From: Rosa chinensis
Taxonomy: Eukaryota; Streptophyta; Magnoliopsida; Rosales; Rosaceae
Direction of reading: 5' to 3'
NCBI RefSeq assembly: GCF_002994745.2
Contig: NC_037091.1
Span: 24,991,789 to 25,055,788 of the forward strand
DNA: 64,000 nt
In this document: positions 10,594 through 22,458 of the stretch, piece after piece
Numbering within the stretch: the first letter of the stretch is position 1
Layout of the letters: each line of letters begins with the position of its first letter
Position numbers and translations under genes: made by a program
Notes under the pieces: model-generated
Databases searched by the model: none
What the model was told of the DNA's origin: nothing
The model's input: the letters and a program-made list of their open reading frames with translations, nothing else

Positions 10594-13414
10594 TGTAACG
10601 TCCCGTATCTCAATTACCCGTTTACTAGTCATTTGGACGGTAAACGACCTTTATTTTCACTTTTACTATCGTTTCAGTACGTTTAGTGGCCCTAAAAGTC
10701 GACTTTTTGTTCGGGTCAAAATTTGAGAAAATTTCCTTCATGAAAGTTGTAGAGGACGTTAAACCGAGCGTGTGCATATGTGGTACGTAGGAATCGGAGT
10801 TCGTATGCGAAAGTTATGAGCGAAATAAGGTAGTTACTGTTTATGGTAAATTTATATATATTGAAATTTTACTGTGGTAGGTTTCCAAAACCGGAAACCC
10901 ACCCTTTCTCTCTCTTTCCCCCGATCTCTCCCTCTTTCCCTTTTGGCCTCTATCTTCCTCCTCTCAATTCCCGGCCGTCCGGCCACCTGGGGACGGGTCA
11001 CCGATCATCACCGGCGCGCCTACTCCCCCTCTTCACGCTAGTACCCGTGAGTCACGCCAATTTGGCCGGAGAAACGAGAATCGACGGCGAGAAGCAAACT
11101 GTAGCAGATTGGGGTTTTCCGGCAATTCTTTCGTTTCCGGCCGTCTCCGGCCACCAAACCGGCGGCGAAGGCTCGGTTTCGACGGAGATCATTTCCCCTA
11201 AGGCCTTGCATTCCAATTTGCCGTGTACAGGCAGAATCGACAACCTAGGGTTCTTGAATTTCTGGGTTTTCTTCTCCGGTTAATTTCGACTGTTTCAAGG
11301 TAAAATTAGATTGTGTTGTAGTTGAGAAAAAGATTGGGCGTGTTGAGTAGTTGTTGCTGCCGAAATTTGGTGGCCATCAGAGGTGGTGGCCGTCGGCGCG
11401 TGGGCCCCACGCGCCGTCACTGTAGGTTGCGCGTGGAGGCGCGTAGGGGTGCTTTTTAATTTCAATTTTTAGCTTATTAAATTCTATAATTGTTGTAGAG
11501 GTTAAATATGTGATTTTGGTTAATTTTGGGAGAAGTTTGACATGGATTATGAATTTCCGAAGTTTGGGAGTTTCGGTTGTTGAATTGTGGGAATCCGACC
11601 TTCGGATTTCCTTTGTTCCGATATGGAATACATTAATCGACGGATGGATATTAATGGTGAAGTTTGGTAAGGATTGGTGGAGTTTTGAATCGGTTATAAA
11701 TTTCTAAAGATTTGGATTTTGGTTAATGTTAATCGTGAATCCGATTGTCGGATTTCCTCCATAATTGTTATATAGTTGAAATCAACGAGTGGGCAGTGTT
11801 GGTGAAGTTTGATTGGGTGTGGAAGAGGATTGGAGAAGTTGAGGTTATGGGTTTTGAGATTAATTATTGATTATCGTAAATATTTATCAAATTGTTGTTT
11901 ACGGATTATAATTGTGTACAGGACGTGATACCGACCTATCGCTCGACGAGGATCCTTACGCTTGGATACCACGTTAGCCGTATATCGTGAGTGGACTTTT
12001 GTTTTTAAGTAAATGATGCATGCATTTATTTCTTGATTATGCTCTATTTATTTATCAATTTACTTTTTCGAGCATATGGTTATTTTCGAAAATGGATTTG
12101 GATTTATGATTATTTGAAGGTTTTAAGGCGTGGGTCACGTCATTGGAATGCTTATTTCCCTCCTATTTATTTTATTAAAGAGATTTTTTAGAAAGATTTT
12201 CGAAATGGGATTTCGATGAAGTTAATGCTTATTTATTTATCGACTTCGGTTTTGGCATTGAGAATGCCTTGTTGATGATTTTGGAAATTGGTTTTGTTCC
12301 GGTTTACGAGTAATATTATTTGTCCTATTTATTTCGAACTTTAGATTATCTTGGCGTGTGGGACACGTCATGGGAAATTCTTTTACGGGATATGGGGAAG
12401 CTTTATGTATTTGTGGTTTTACTTGGTTTTCGGGTTTCTTATGCCATACTTAGGGTGACTACTATCATTGCTAGCATTGATCTTCCGCCTTTGTGGCGAG
12501 GTGATGGGATCACCGAAGCCCTCCTCCTTTGTGGCGCTGGTTACTGTCTCTGTGACAGTAATTCTGAAGCCCAGTATCCTATCGCTACACATAGTGACGT
12601 GAGGGTATATTACGGGAGTAATGAGAGTATTTTAGCCTGGGAGGCTATCACCCGAGCCTGGGAGGCTCACTCGTATGGCTATCGCCTTCCCCTACTCACT
12701 TTACTACTTAGGCTAGCGGGGCTAGCTCGATTTTCGTTTAACCAGCGGGGCTGGTCTTATTTTTCCTTGAGTATCAGAGTTCCAACTTTTTCTTTTAAAT
12801 CGTATGTGACTAGCGGGGCTAGTTGGTTTTCATGAGCGGAACTCTTCTTGTTTTATTTTCGCTAATTGTTGCATGCATCCGGATTTTATATATAAAGAAA
12901 TAAATGTGGGAAAGTATGAAATCCTTTTTCTTTTAAATTGTTTATTTTTGTCCACTCACGCTAACTTTTTTTATGTACTTTCCCCTGGGCCCTTTGGTTT
13001 CAAATGCCCAGTCCGCAGAGTAGCAGGTTCGGCATACTAGGATTCGAGGCATAGCATCTGCAACAGTCGTTTTCATATTGTAGGTTAATCGTCGAACCTA
13101 CGTGTATTATGAATTCCTTCTCTCTTTTAGATTGCTCTGATAACCTGTGGGACAATTATTGTAAAGTTTGGGTTATGTTGTATTGTTCGGATTTTAGTTG
13201 TAAATTGTAAATTGTGGAGTTGTTGGATTTTGAGGAGCAGGGTGGCTCCAAGAGATTTTGGATGATTTGTTAGAAGTGTGATTGTAATTCTACAGGTTTT
13301 TGGGTAGTCCATTTTTAGGGGTAACTCTGCTGAATTTTCCGTAGAGTTATTCCTAAGGTGGGCCCCACAGGGCCACCTCGAATTTCAGGGTGAAATTCGG
13401 GGCGAGTCCTGTCA
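10594..13414 (+). mobile_element. Solo LTR (2.8 kb) of a long-LTR Ty3/Gypsy family
   Basis: It starts TGTAACGTCCCGTATC and ends GGGCGAGTCCTGTCA, with an exact 5-bp duplication ACTAA on both sides (10589-10593 and 13415-13419). It splits an integrase gene that resumes in register beyond it. The length and end sequences match the copy at 60681-63230, and the 5' part shares motifs with the solo LTR at 37118-45954. No internal domain is present, so it is the product of LTR-LTR recombination. Open frames inside (for example 12320-12835) are not genes. The interior carries a cluster of short inverted repeats (see 12254-12823). Confidence 0.93.
12254..12823 (+). repeat. Cluster of short hairpins in solo LTR
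   Basis: At least eight short perfect or wobble inverted repeats lie within 570 bp: 12254-12268 (GGCATT stem, GAG loop), 12354-12368 (GCGTG stem), 12500-12514 (GGTGA), 12633-12647 (TAGCC) and 12654-12668 (GAGCC), the last four all with a TGGGA loop. Then follow 12712-12726 (GCTAGC), 12741-12755 (ACCAGC) and 12809-12823 (ACTAGC), all with a GGG loop. The equivalent region of the second solo LTR has the same series with stem-preserving changes. Function unknown. Confidence 0.8.
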
Positions 13415-13419
13415 ACTAA

Positions 13420-14095
13420 GGTCATAAACTTCCTGTGGCGGAACATATTCTGTTGATTTGGCAATTCCTCAAATCATCATCACCGATAACGGCACACAGT
13501 TTGACATCGACACATTCCATGCAGTTGTCGATAAGTATGGTACCACGGTTCTTTACGCTTTACCGGCACACCCCTAGACCAATGACCCAGTGGAAGTCGT
13601 TAGCAAGCTGATCAAGCAGAACTTGAAGAAAAGACTTGATAATGCCAAAGGCCTTTGCGCTTCCAAACTGTCAGAGGTCTTATGGGCTATCAAGACTATC
13701 CCCACAGAGGCTACAAGTGAATCGCCTTTTTGTATGGCTTTTAGTACAGAGGCCGTAATATCGGTAGAGATTGAAATACCATCTGACGCGTGCTTGCTTT
13801 GACAACAATACCAACATTGATGGACTAAAACTCAGTTAAGACCTTTTGGAGGAGCGCAACATGAACAACAAGCAACGTATCACTCACTATTACAATGCCA
13901 GGTTGGTATCCCGCCCACTGAAAATGGGGGAATGGGTCATGAAGGAGGTCATCCCACACTAACAGGACTCCAACCAACATGGGAAGGCCCCTATGAGCTG
14001 GTTCAATTTGTGGGACCGGCCACATTCTCTCTCCAGGGTACCGATGACAATAGATTTCCACGACCATGGAATGCATAATATTTGCACCATTATAC
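13420..14095 (+). pseudogene. Gypsy/Tat integrase, C-terminal part
   Basis: This continues the gene cut at 10593. The catalytic core motif IPQIIITDNGTQFD appears at about 13465-13510 (second catalytic Asp in TDNG). It is followed by the KYGTTVLYALPAHP segment, VEVVSKLIKQNLKKRL (region of the catalytic Glu), VLWAIKT and ESPFCMAFSTEAVI. The C-terminal end of pol is recognisable as GPYELVQFVGPATFSL and PRPWNA up to about 14080. Stops (for example TAG after ALPAHP) and frameshifts make it non-functional. The family resemblance is to the Tat/Athila branch. Confidence 0.83.
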
Positions 14096-14899
14096 TAAGT
14101 GATACTACAACGACAGAAGTACTAGTAGCTAACCAAACAGTAAGCCGCTCTGGTTGGCAAAAATATTTATTTCCTATTATTGTTATCAAGTTATTCTATA
14201 CATGTCTTTTAACGAGTTGTATTTTGATTCCTGCCACCGGCAGTTTGAAATAAACGGGATTACCAACTATATTTTATCTATTCGCTTGCCTAACTTCATT
14301 AACAGTGCATAGGATCACTCCCAGCGAATAAATAAAGTAAGTAACCCCTCCGGTATCATTTCAAGCACTCAAAAAGACAACACATTAAACATGCAACTCA
14401 AGTATAAATATTAACATGGCTAAAGGTAAATACATACCGTTGCGCCATAATCATGACACTGGTCAACAGAATACCACGCCCAGGGCTTACAAACATACTG
14501 GTACCTACCAGACAGTTTAACACACCAGAAATATATACCCATATCGGTACCTATAGAATGGCTACACGAGCCTACGACTCAACAACACACATTTATCGAG
14601 TGGACGATATAAGCGCTAACAGTATGTGCACATACCAAGTGTTGTCACCAACAAAATACTACCATCCCAACCGTTTGACCTAGAACGGGAGATGTATCCT
14701 AACCACCCCTATCGATGCATTCATATAAGTTGTCCAACATAAAATCTGGTGCCAAAGATACGATGGCACCACTGCTGGATGATAAAATGGTAAAAATACT
14801 AAACACATCATGACAAGCAAACGCCATAATTGTACTGCCTAGTAGCAACAAACAATACATAAGTACACGAAAATTAACAATCTTAACAAGACATAAACA
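14096..14899. other. Non-coding spacer between pol and antisense ORF
   Basis: No coding similarity seen. In Tat-type elements this is the expected gap between integrase and an extra antisense ORF. Confidence 0.5.
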
Positions 14900-17134
14900 A
14901 AGACACATGTCAATAAGATTAACAGTTTCAGGCATGACCATGGTGCTGAGTCTCGTTAACAATACTGCCCCGCTCCTGGGCCTCATTCTCATTCTCAGCT
15001 GCCACCTAGGCCCCTATGTCTGCCTACATCTTCTCTACATTAAACCAGCCCTTGGCGGTAACCTTCTGGTACTAGGCAGTTATGGTATTCTGTTTCACGG
15101 CTTTCATGCGGTGGTATACTCGGCTGAAGCTTTGAACCCAGCAATAATGGTGGACTTGATAGTCTGGGCCTCCTATTTCAGCTATTCGTTCTCTTGCTCT
15201 AGCTTGGAAATAGTATCCTCAAACAGCTGGAGATGGATCATCTCATTTTTTGGTCCCGCACCAGCTGAGAGCTCCTCAATCTTGGCCTCTAACTCCTCGA
15301 TCCGGCCCTCTAAAGTCTTAATGGTAGAGGCACGTTGATTGGCAGTAGCTTCCTAGAGCTGCTGCTTCTCCTGGGCAGAGGCCAAGTTGATGTTCAGCAT
15401 CTCGTTAGCTTCAGGCAGTTTAAACTTCTCGCCTTAAGCTGGCATGCCTTAACCTCTAGGCGACTCAGGCGCTCCTTCATGGTCTTCCGAGTCTTGGATC
15501 CAAAAGAAGAGTACATAAGCCTCAGATATTGCAATATAACATCACAAGTTAACCATCAGTATCAATAAGCATACAAAACCTCACAATACCAACGATACTT
15601 ACCCTCATTAGCTTCTCTAGGCACCTTTGGTCCGTTCCTCCCAGTCCGTGATACAGGTGATGTAGTCATCATGGTGTATGTGGCGGAGCTCGACCACCAT
15701 CTCACGGATTCAGGAATCCTCCACACTAGCTTCCCTCAGGGCCTTAGTGAGTGCCTCCTACATGGCATCATTAACGGTACCTGAGCTATACTAGTTGGAC
15801 TGCCTCCTCTTCTGAGGACTAGGCTCATGCTGCTAACCCTTAGCACCTACTGGCTGGGTACCGGCCTCCACCTGCTAACCCTAAGCGCCTACCTTCTGGC
15901 TCCCACTGCCTACCTGCTAAGCATCACCAATACCCACCGCTGCTCTCAAGATCGACGATTGAGAAGGGGTCTCCTTGGAGGAGGCATCATCTTACGTCTC
16001 GGTCACCACCTGTTGAATCGGGGTGCTCGAATCTTCTTCTGCTGTCACAGTTTCCTCTTGAGGGACTTCAGCAGCCTGTTGAGTGACGGGCGGTACCGGA
16101 ACATTGACACCTTCCACAACTTGATTGGGCCGGACAGGGGATGCAGTCGATTAAACACAGGATCTGGGAGCGACATATAAGTATAGTCATGTCCACAACA
16201 TTCCCCTCCCTACTCTGCAACTTCCCAGCAACATCGATATTTGTCTCTTTAGCCTCCTTACTCTGCCTCAGCAGGTTTTGCATTAGGTCTCATTTGGTCA
16301 TGGTGTGGTAGAAGGTAAGGCTATCTCTTTTCCCCCTTGGTGGGAACTTTCTTGAAAACAAAATTAAATTACAAGTATCAGCATCGATATACAAACACAA
16401 GCATGATAACATATAACGCCATGCTGACGGGATCGATCTTACATGACAGATGCATTCGGTCCAGTTGCTGCAGCACGCTCAACCGGTACGAGGACCTACC
16501 AAACGAGGCCGAGTACACGTTCAGCACCCTTTTGATTCGCTTCTCCTGAAGAGCGGTGTGCAGCAGTTGAACTTGCTTCTCTATCGGTTGAAAAGTACCT
16601 GGGACTATGTGGCTCCTATCCCAGTTCTGTCCACGACCCTGGCGAGACACACCTTCTCTCGCCAGTTGGTTTGGGACAACGATAGGTCATCCACAATAGA
16701 ACAATAAGACCGGGGAGAAAACTGGATACAGCCTCCGCTATTGGTCTTCTTGGAATACTGTATTCCGTAGTAAGCCGAGAACTCAGCATAGGTTGGGCAA
16801 TCCAAACCCGCCAACGACCATACAGCACACATCCCCATAATTACCCACCACGAGTTTGGCTGCAATTGTCCCGGTGCCAAGTTCAGCACTCTAGCATGCA
16901 CTGTACTAGATTGGTTAGGGGCAGCGGCATCCCATGCTGGAACTGATTTGAGTAGACAGAGACCCAACCCAGTGGGGGATTGCTGGCCAATTCACCTGGA
17001 GCAACCTCCCTTAGCACAATGCTACTGGGGATGGCCCAATCCTTACGCAAGTCCGCCATGTTTTTCTCAGTCATATTAAGCGGCAACTGCTGAACATACT
17101 CCTTCTTCCCCTGTGACTTAGTTAACCAAGTCAT
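14900..17134 (-). pseudogene. Antisense extra ORF of Tat-type element (Transposase_28-like, coiled coil)
   Basis: Read on the minus strand from about 17134, a frame leads into GMPLPLTNLVQCMLE, then NLAPGQLQPNSWWVIMG and EFSAYYGIQ near 16770-16940. This is the pattern of the 'putative gypsy type transposon' domain (Transposase_28, PF04195). A C-terminal coiled coil follows near 15190-15330 (GRIEELEAKIEELSAGAG, then TISKLEQENE), and then FKASAEYTTA near 15110. Frameshifts and stops separate the pieces. The ORF lies downstream of integrase and points against the element, as known for extra ORFs in some Tat elements. A related ORF, better preserved and with an intron, is at 40456-42895. Confidence 0.72.
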
Positions 17135-17249
17135 GGTGCTCTCTTGACTTGGTTAACTTCCTCACTGAGGGTGTTGGCTTCAAGCTACTAAGAAGAGTTC
17201 AACCTGCTGTCGTTGCTAAACAGTGTTGTCACCTCGTGTCCCCCCAGCG

Positions 17250-18670
17250 GTACCGACTAGACCTGTCATGACAAACTACAATTCAGTCAATACCGGGACC
17301 TGAGGTGACTAGATCTGTCGCCCTTATGTCGGGAAGTCCAGAACCCCACGTCGGGAAGTCCCGCTGGCCCCACGCATGGCAACACTAGCACATACCCTCA
17401 GGTGGTCTACCTGAACTCCCCTCTTTTTCCAGGCCAACTTGGCCTCTCACCAATTCCCCAACCAACTATCGGCGCGGCGGGAACCTCGGATGCAAACACT
17501 GCTACAACTGCCAACATACCTCCACCCGATCCTAATACCCGGCTATTGCTCTAAATGAGTGAGGTCATCGCCTCCTTACAGGCACTAGTGGAAAGTGCCG
17601 AAGGCAGAGCCGGCTGGCAGCCGATCACAGCTGGTTTCCAGGGAAAGACAGGACCCTTCATCGCCCGCATACAGGCTGAGAAGCGCCCACCAGAGGCCAA
17701 GCCCCTCAAGATCGAAAAGTATAATGGGACCCGAGACCCATACCACCATTTAGAAGTCTTCCAATCCATACTCCATGGAACCCGATACACCGACGCCATG
17801 GCCTGCCATGCGTTCTAGGAAACTTTGACAGATGAGGCCTTGCACTGGTTCCTCAACCTACCAACCAACTCCATTGATAGTTTCCAAGAACTCAGAGACA
17901 AGTTCCTGCGGTGATTCATCTTGTGCGGCGGAGGGTATCGCACAACACCTGACCTATTTCGGCTCAACCAACGACCGAACGAACAATTGCAAGACTTTGT
18001 TCGCCGATGGCAGAAGCAGGCCACTCAATGCCGCTCCCTCGACCAGGCCCTAGTGGCATCGGCATTCAAGCAAGCACTCCAGCCTGGATACTTCTTGTTG
18101 CAGATCAACACCAATCCGCCTGCAACATACGACGACCTCCTCAATGCCGCTACTGCCTTTGCTCAGGCTGAATACCATACCTTTGGCCGCGACACCAACG
18201 TCAATGCGCACCCAGTCACTGCACCTCAAGTAAACAACCCCGATACCAGGAATAAAGACACCAACCGAGACAAAACTGGTCAGCCAAACGATAGGGCCTC
18301 ACGGGAGAAACACGGCCATAACGATTGGAGGGACAAGCAATACAGTAAAAGCCCCCAGAAGCCAAAATACAACTCCTCAGGCAATTGACATCGCGATACA
18401 CCATATGGCAACCCCCGACACAGGAATGACCAGCGATCCGCAGCACCCCTATACGAGATTTATACCACACTAACTGCCTCTTATGAGGACATCTAGAACA
18501 ATCATAGGGACATCATCCCGCGCCCACCAAAGCGCAAGCCTGGCCAATCCAAACCGCGAGATAACAATAAATACTCCACATATCATGAGGAGTCCGGCCA
18601 CCCCACCAATATCTGCTGGGCACTGAAAAATGCCATCGAACACCTCATTTAGAGCGGCCAACTCTCGTAA
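17250..18670 (+). pseudogene. Gypsy/Tat gag, broken
   Basis: The Retrotrans_gag core is recognisable: PLKIEKYNGTRDPYHHLEVFQ at about 17700-17765, TDEALHWFLNLP at about 17830, RPNEQLQDFVRRWQ near 17975 and TAFAQAEYHTFG near 18155. A zinc-finger-like tail, HEESGHPTNICWALKNAIE, follows near 18585-18640. TAG at about 17817, TGA at about 17912 and a shift near 17915 interrupt it. It follows the antisense ORF with no LTR between, so it probably belongs to a second Tat copy joined here by recombination. The ATG is uncertain; the first visible in-frame Met of a long stretch is at 17555. Confidence 0.82.
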
Positions 18671-18829
18671 TATAGCACTCCTGCCACTGGCGCTAATGCC
18701 ATCGAAGTCTACGGCCAGATCCTAACGATACACGGCAGCGCCCCACGGACACCCGAGACCCACCATGCACAAAAGTGTCAATGCCCTCGGGGCCAGGAGA
18801 TATTAGGACTTCGCCATGGCTGCCACACC

Positions 18830-19600
18830 CCCCAGGTCGACTGGAACTCGATAACCTTTAATCACAGCGAGGACACCATCCAGAAGCACCACAACAACTC
18901 ACTTTTAATCATCATGGTCATCGACCACTATCGATGCCACAGCGTCTTGGTCGATAGAGGCGCTACGGTCAGAGTCATGTTCGGCAGCTGCTACGAGGGC
19001 CTCAACCGAGATAGGAAGAAACTTACCCCAGACCATGAACCCCTAATCAGCTTCGCAGGAGAAATTACACAGCCTTTAGGATATGATAATTTGCGAATCA
19101 CACTGGGCGGCGACAGCACTATCGTCACCATGACAGCACACTTCATCATCGTGGACTGCCCCTCCTCCTACAAAGTCATCCTGGGACGCAACTCCTTATG
19201 GGGACTCCAATGCTTTGTGGCAGGTCACATGCTAATGATGAAGATACCTACCCCGGGCAGCATCCTCACTGTCAAAGGAGATCAAGAGCTCGCAAGACAG
19301 TGCAACTCCTTGACTGTCAGAATGGGACACGGCAGGCAAGAGGTACTTCTAACTTCAGACCTACCCTCCCCATCCGACAAGCCCGATGATCCAAGGGAAG
19401 ATCCTAAAACTCCAACTGATCGCGATACACGCGGCAAAAAGAAGGACGATAAGTGCAAGCTCAAGCACCCGAGACCAGACGCTTTGGAAGAATTGATATC
19501 GGTCTCCATTTCCGATGCACACCCAGAAAGAAAAGTTAAGATCAGGTCCAAAACGGATCCACAGTTCCAGGCAGACCTAATCGCCTTCCTCAAAACCTGA
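18830..19600 (+). pseudogene. Gypsy/Tat aspartic protease, degenerate active site
   Basis: Retropepsin-like: VLVDRGATVRVMF at about 18947-18985 occupies the position of the usual VD(S/T)G active-site loop, with Arg in place of Ser/Thr. It is followed by GDSTIVTMTAHFIIVDCPS, and YKVILGRNSLW at about 19170 is the conserved second half. A charged linker runs to a TGA at about 19598. The altered DRG loop suggests loss of activity. It lies between gag and RT in the normal order. Confidence 0.8.
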
Positions 19601-19654
19601 CAGGAAGTGTTTGCATGGCCGTACGCCTATATGCCAGGAATCTAGCTAGAACTG

Positions 19655-20650
19655 TTGACCCACAAACTCACCATCTCACCAGACGTTCCCCAATTCGCCA
19701 AAAATGAAGGGTCTTCACGAAAGAAAAATACAAAGCAATCCAGGCTGAGGTCAGGAAACTCCAAGACATCGGGTTTGTACGGGAGGTCTCCTACCCGACA
19801 TGGCTCTCCAGTCTTCAATGTTGTAATGGTAAAGAAGCCCAAAGGAAAATGGAGCATGTGTGTCGATTACACCAACTTGAACAAGGCTTGCTCAAAGGAC
19901 AGTTTCCCCTTCCCACGAATCGATCAGCTAGTTGACTCCACCGCAGGCCACAAGCTCCTCAGTTTTATGGATATCTTCTTCGTCTACAACCAAATCGCCA
20001 TGGAGCCCTCCGATCAAGAGCACACATCTTTCACCATGGATAAGGGCTTGTATTGTTACAAGGTAATGCCATTTGGTCTAAAGAACGCTGGGACCACATA
20101 CCAAAGACTGGTTAACGCCATGTTCGTAGATCATATCGGTAAGATCATGGAGGTATATATGGACAACATGCTAGTCAAAAGCGTCACCATTGAAGATCAC
20201 ATTAAAAACCTGGGCATCGTCTTCGACATCTTACTTTAATATGGCATGCGTCTCAACCCGGACAAGTGCGTGTTTGGCGTACTGGGAGGCAAGTTCATGA
20301 GTTTTGTAGTCAGCGAGAGGGGCATCGAGGCTAATCCCGAAAAGGTACAGGTAATCCTCGACATGGCACCACCAAAAACTAGGAATGAGGTCCAGTCCCT
20401 CACCGGAAAGGTTGTCACTCTCGCCCTATACATATCGCGTCTAACGAACAAGTGCACCCCATCCTTCAAGCTCCTCAAAACCCACCATACCGAGACCATC
20501 AATTGGGGACCTGAACACAACAAGGCTTTCCAGGGCCTCCGAGACTATCTGGCGTCAGTACCCACTCTTTCGAAACCTATCCCAAGAGAAGTCCTGTATA
20601 TCTACCTCGCCGTATCAGTCACCCTGATTAGCGCCGCCCTGGTCAAGTCT
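19655..20650 (+). pseudogene. Gypsy/Tat reverse transcriptase and start of RNase H, broken
   Basis: RT landmarks: KPKGKWSMCVDYTNLNKAC at about 19835-19890, DSFPFPRIDQLVD, LSFMDIFFVYNQI, YKVMPFGLKNAGTTYQRL, and the catalytic box as YMDNM at about 20155, where the usual YxDD has lost its second Asp. A TAA at 20237-20239 interrupts the frame, which continues with GMRLNPDKCVFGV. The start of RNase H follows (NWGPEHNKAFQGLRDYL near 20505). Upstream, a frameshift at about 19705-19805 separates an RT N-terminal stretch. The gene ends abruptly at about 20650, where minus-strand Copia sequence begins. Confidence 0.88.
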
Positions 20651-21460
20651 TGGAAATACTTATGGCACTTGAGTTATTACAAAAGATAGTCAACTTACCT
20701 TGTGAAAGCCCGTAATCTTAGAGCATTTGCTTCATCCAGAGCATTTGAGTACAGCAGCTGCCTACAGCTACCTACTCAGCTTCAGCTATGGAGAGAGATA
20801 TGCAATTTTCCTTTTCACTATGCCAGGCCACCATGTTGTTCCCAATGAAAAAACAGCCTCCAGAGGTGCTTCTTCGATCCTTCAAATTCCCTCCCCAATC
20901 TGCCTCTGAATATCGTGCAATTTCAACATTAGTATCAAAGGTAAAGTAGACACCACAAGTTGTTGTACCTGATACATATCGTATAATACGCTTTACAGCT
21001 TCCAAGTGAGATTCCTTGGGATTTGCTTGGAAACATGCACAAACTCCAACACTGTATGATATGTCAGGTCTACTAGCAGTGAGATAAAGAAGACTACCAA
21101 TCATGCTCTTGTAGAGAGTTTGATCAACAGACTTACTTAGTGAGGTCCTCACTAAGTTTGGCACTTGTACTCATGGGATTAGTCACAATTCTAGCAGATT
21201 TGAGCCCAAACTTTTTAACAAGATTCTCAGCATACTTAGTTTGAGATAGAAACATACCTTCCTTCAGTTGACAAACTTGAAGGCTAAGAAAGTAATTTAG
21301 CTCCCCCCACATGCTTATCTCAAATTCACTTTCCATGACATTAGTGAATTCTTTAACATGCATATCAGAGCTGGAGACAAATATGATATCATCAACATAA
21401 ACCTGTGCAATCATGACATGTTTCTTGTCCCTTTTAAAAACAAAGTTTAATCTACTGAAC
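20651..21460 (-). pseudogene. Copia RT/RNase H fragment
   Basis: Minus-strand Copia pol starts with the catalytic box QVYVDDIIFVSSS near 21390. It continues with LNYFLSLQVCQ, LYKSMIGSLLYLTASRPDI near 21090, YSEADWGGN near 20890, SIAEAE near 20775 and the end of RNase H near 20665. One frameshift near 21140 splits it. Both ends are abrupt: the left abuts Gypsy RT, the right the next LTR at 21467. It is a different family from the Copia elements at 4517 and 36413. Confidence 0.88.
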
Positions 21461-21466
21461 CTCTAC

Positions 21467-22423
21467 TGAATCTCTATTTGAACCTATATTTGGCAAGTCC
21501 GACATGGCAGATGGGTGGCATGGGCCCGGCCCGCAAGGCCTAATGAATGACCGCGGCCAGTTAGCAGCGGCACATTAAATGTTTATTGTCAAATTTATGA
21601 CCGAAGATAACGTGTGCAGAGAGCCGTTATTAAATCGGTAGAGATCAAATGAATCACAAGGCGTAATGAATGACCGCGGCTAATTAGGTTGATTGTCAGG
21701 AGAAACGTTACTAAAGTTTGTGGCAATTAACTTGAATGAGCATCATGAGGTGTTATTGTCAATCATCAGTTACAAGATCTGATTGATTTCGCATGAAAAA
21801 ATTAATCATTAATAACGTCAAAAATATTACAAACATGAATACTGTTCTATTTGTAATCAATGCGGTCTTAGCTGTGAAGGCTGAGATTGCTTCTTTTCCT
21901 TCATTCAGTAGTTTAGCTTCACTATAAAAAGGGCCATAGGATTCATTGTTAGAGGTCCTCAACCAAATGCTCTACATGATTACTCAAATTTTATCTCAAT
22001 ACAATTCAACAACACGTATCAATCTTTACTTGTTTATCTTATCGCTTTCTTTACCGGTATTTATCTTTCCTGCACTTTACTTTGTCTTTACCTGCACTTT
22101 CGTTTATGTTATTTATTTCGTGTTGTTTACTTTACGTCATTTAATTTATACAAAATCACAAAAAGAATCATCATCACTTCATTTTCACCTCAATCACCGA
22201 GTTACACAGCACTGCGGCTAGGTAAGGCCGATCCGTGCTAAATTCCTTGCATTCAAGGCATAGAGAACCCCGCGGCCAAGATCGATCATTCCTCGGCCCA
22301 CAATCAACTGATCGGAAGTCAGATCGGCGTAAGATCTACAATCTATAACAAAACCTCGCTTGACCTACCGGCCGCGAGTTGGCACGCCCGCGCACACGTC
22401 ACCATTCCAGAAAGACACGTACA
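21467..22423 (+). repeat. 5' LTR of the non-autonomous element
   Basis: It begins TGAATCTCTATTTGAACC and ends GACACGTACA. It is homologous to the 3' copy through the TATA box, a stretch rich in TTTAC motifs and a GC-rich end with CGCCCGCGCACACGTCACC. Confidence 0.8.
21923..21930 (+). promoter_or_regulatory. LTR TATA box
   Basis: TATAAAAA within CACTATAAAAAGGG. The same box is kept in the 3' LTR at 25208-25215 in near-identical surroundings, which supports a promoter role. Confidence 0.65.
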
Positions 22424-22428
22424 TCTTT

Positions 22429-22445
22429 TGGCACGACCAGTGGGA
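22429..22445 (+). other. Primer binding site
   Basis: TGGCACGACCAGTGGGA, five bases after the LTR, close to the common plant Gypsy PBS TGGCACGCCCAGTGGGA with one change. Confidence 0.75.
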
Positions 22446-22458
22446 CAACACTCGGTGA

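Noticed and set aside
12320..12835. 171-codon open frame
   Set aside because: It lies inside a solo LTR across the hairpin cluster and is not conserved in the sister LTR, where stops occur.
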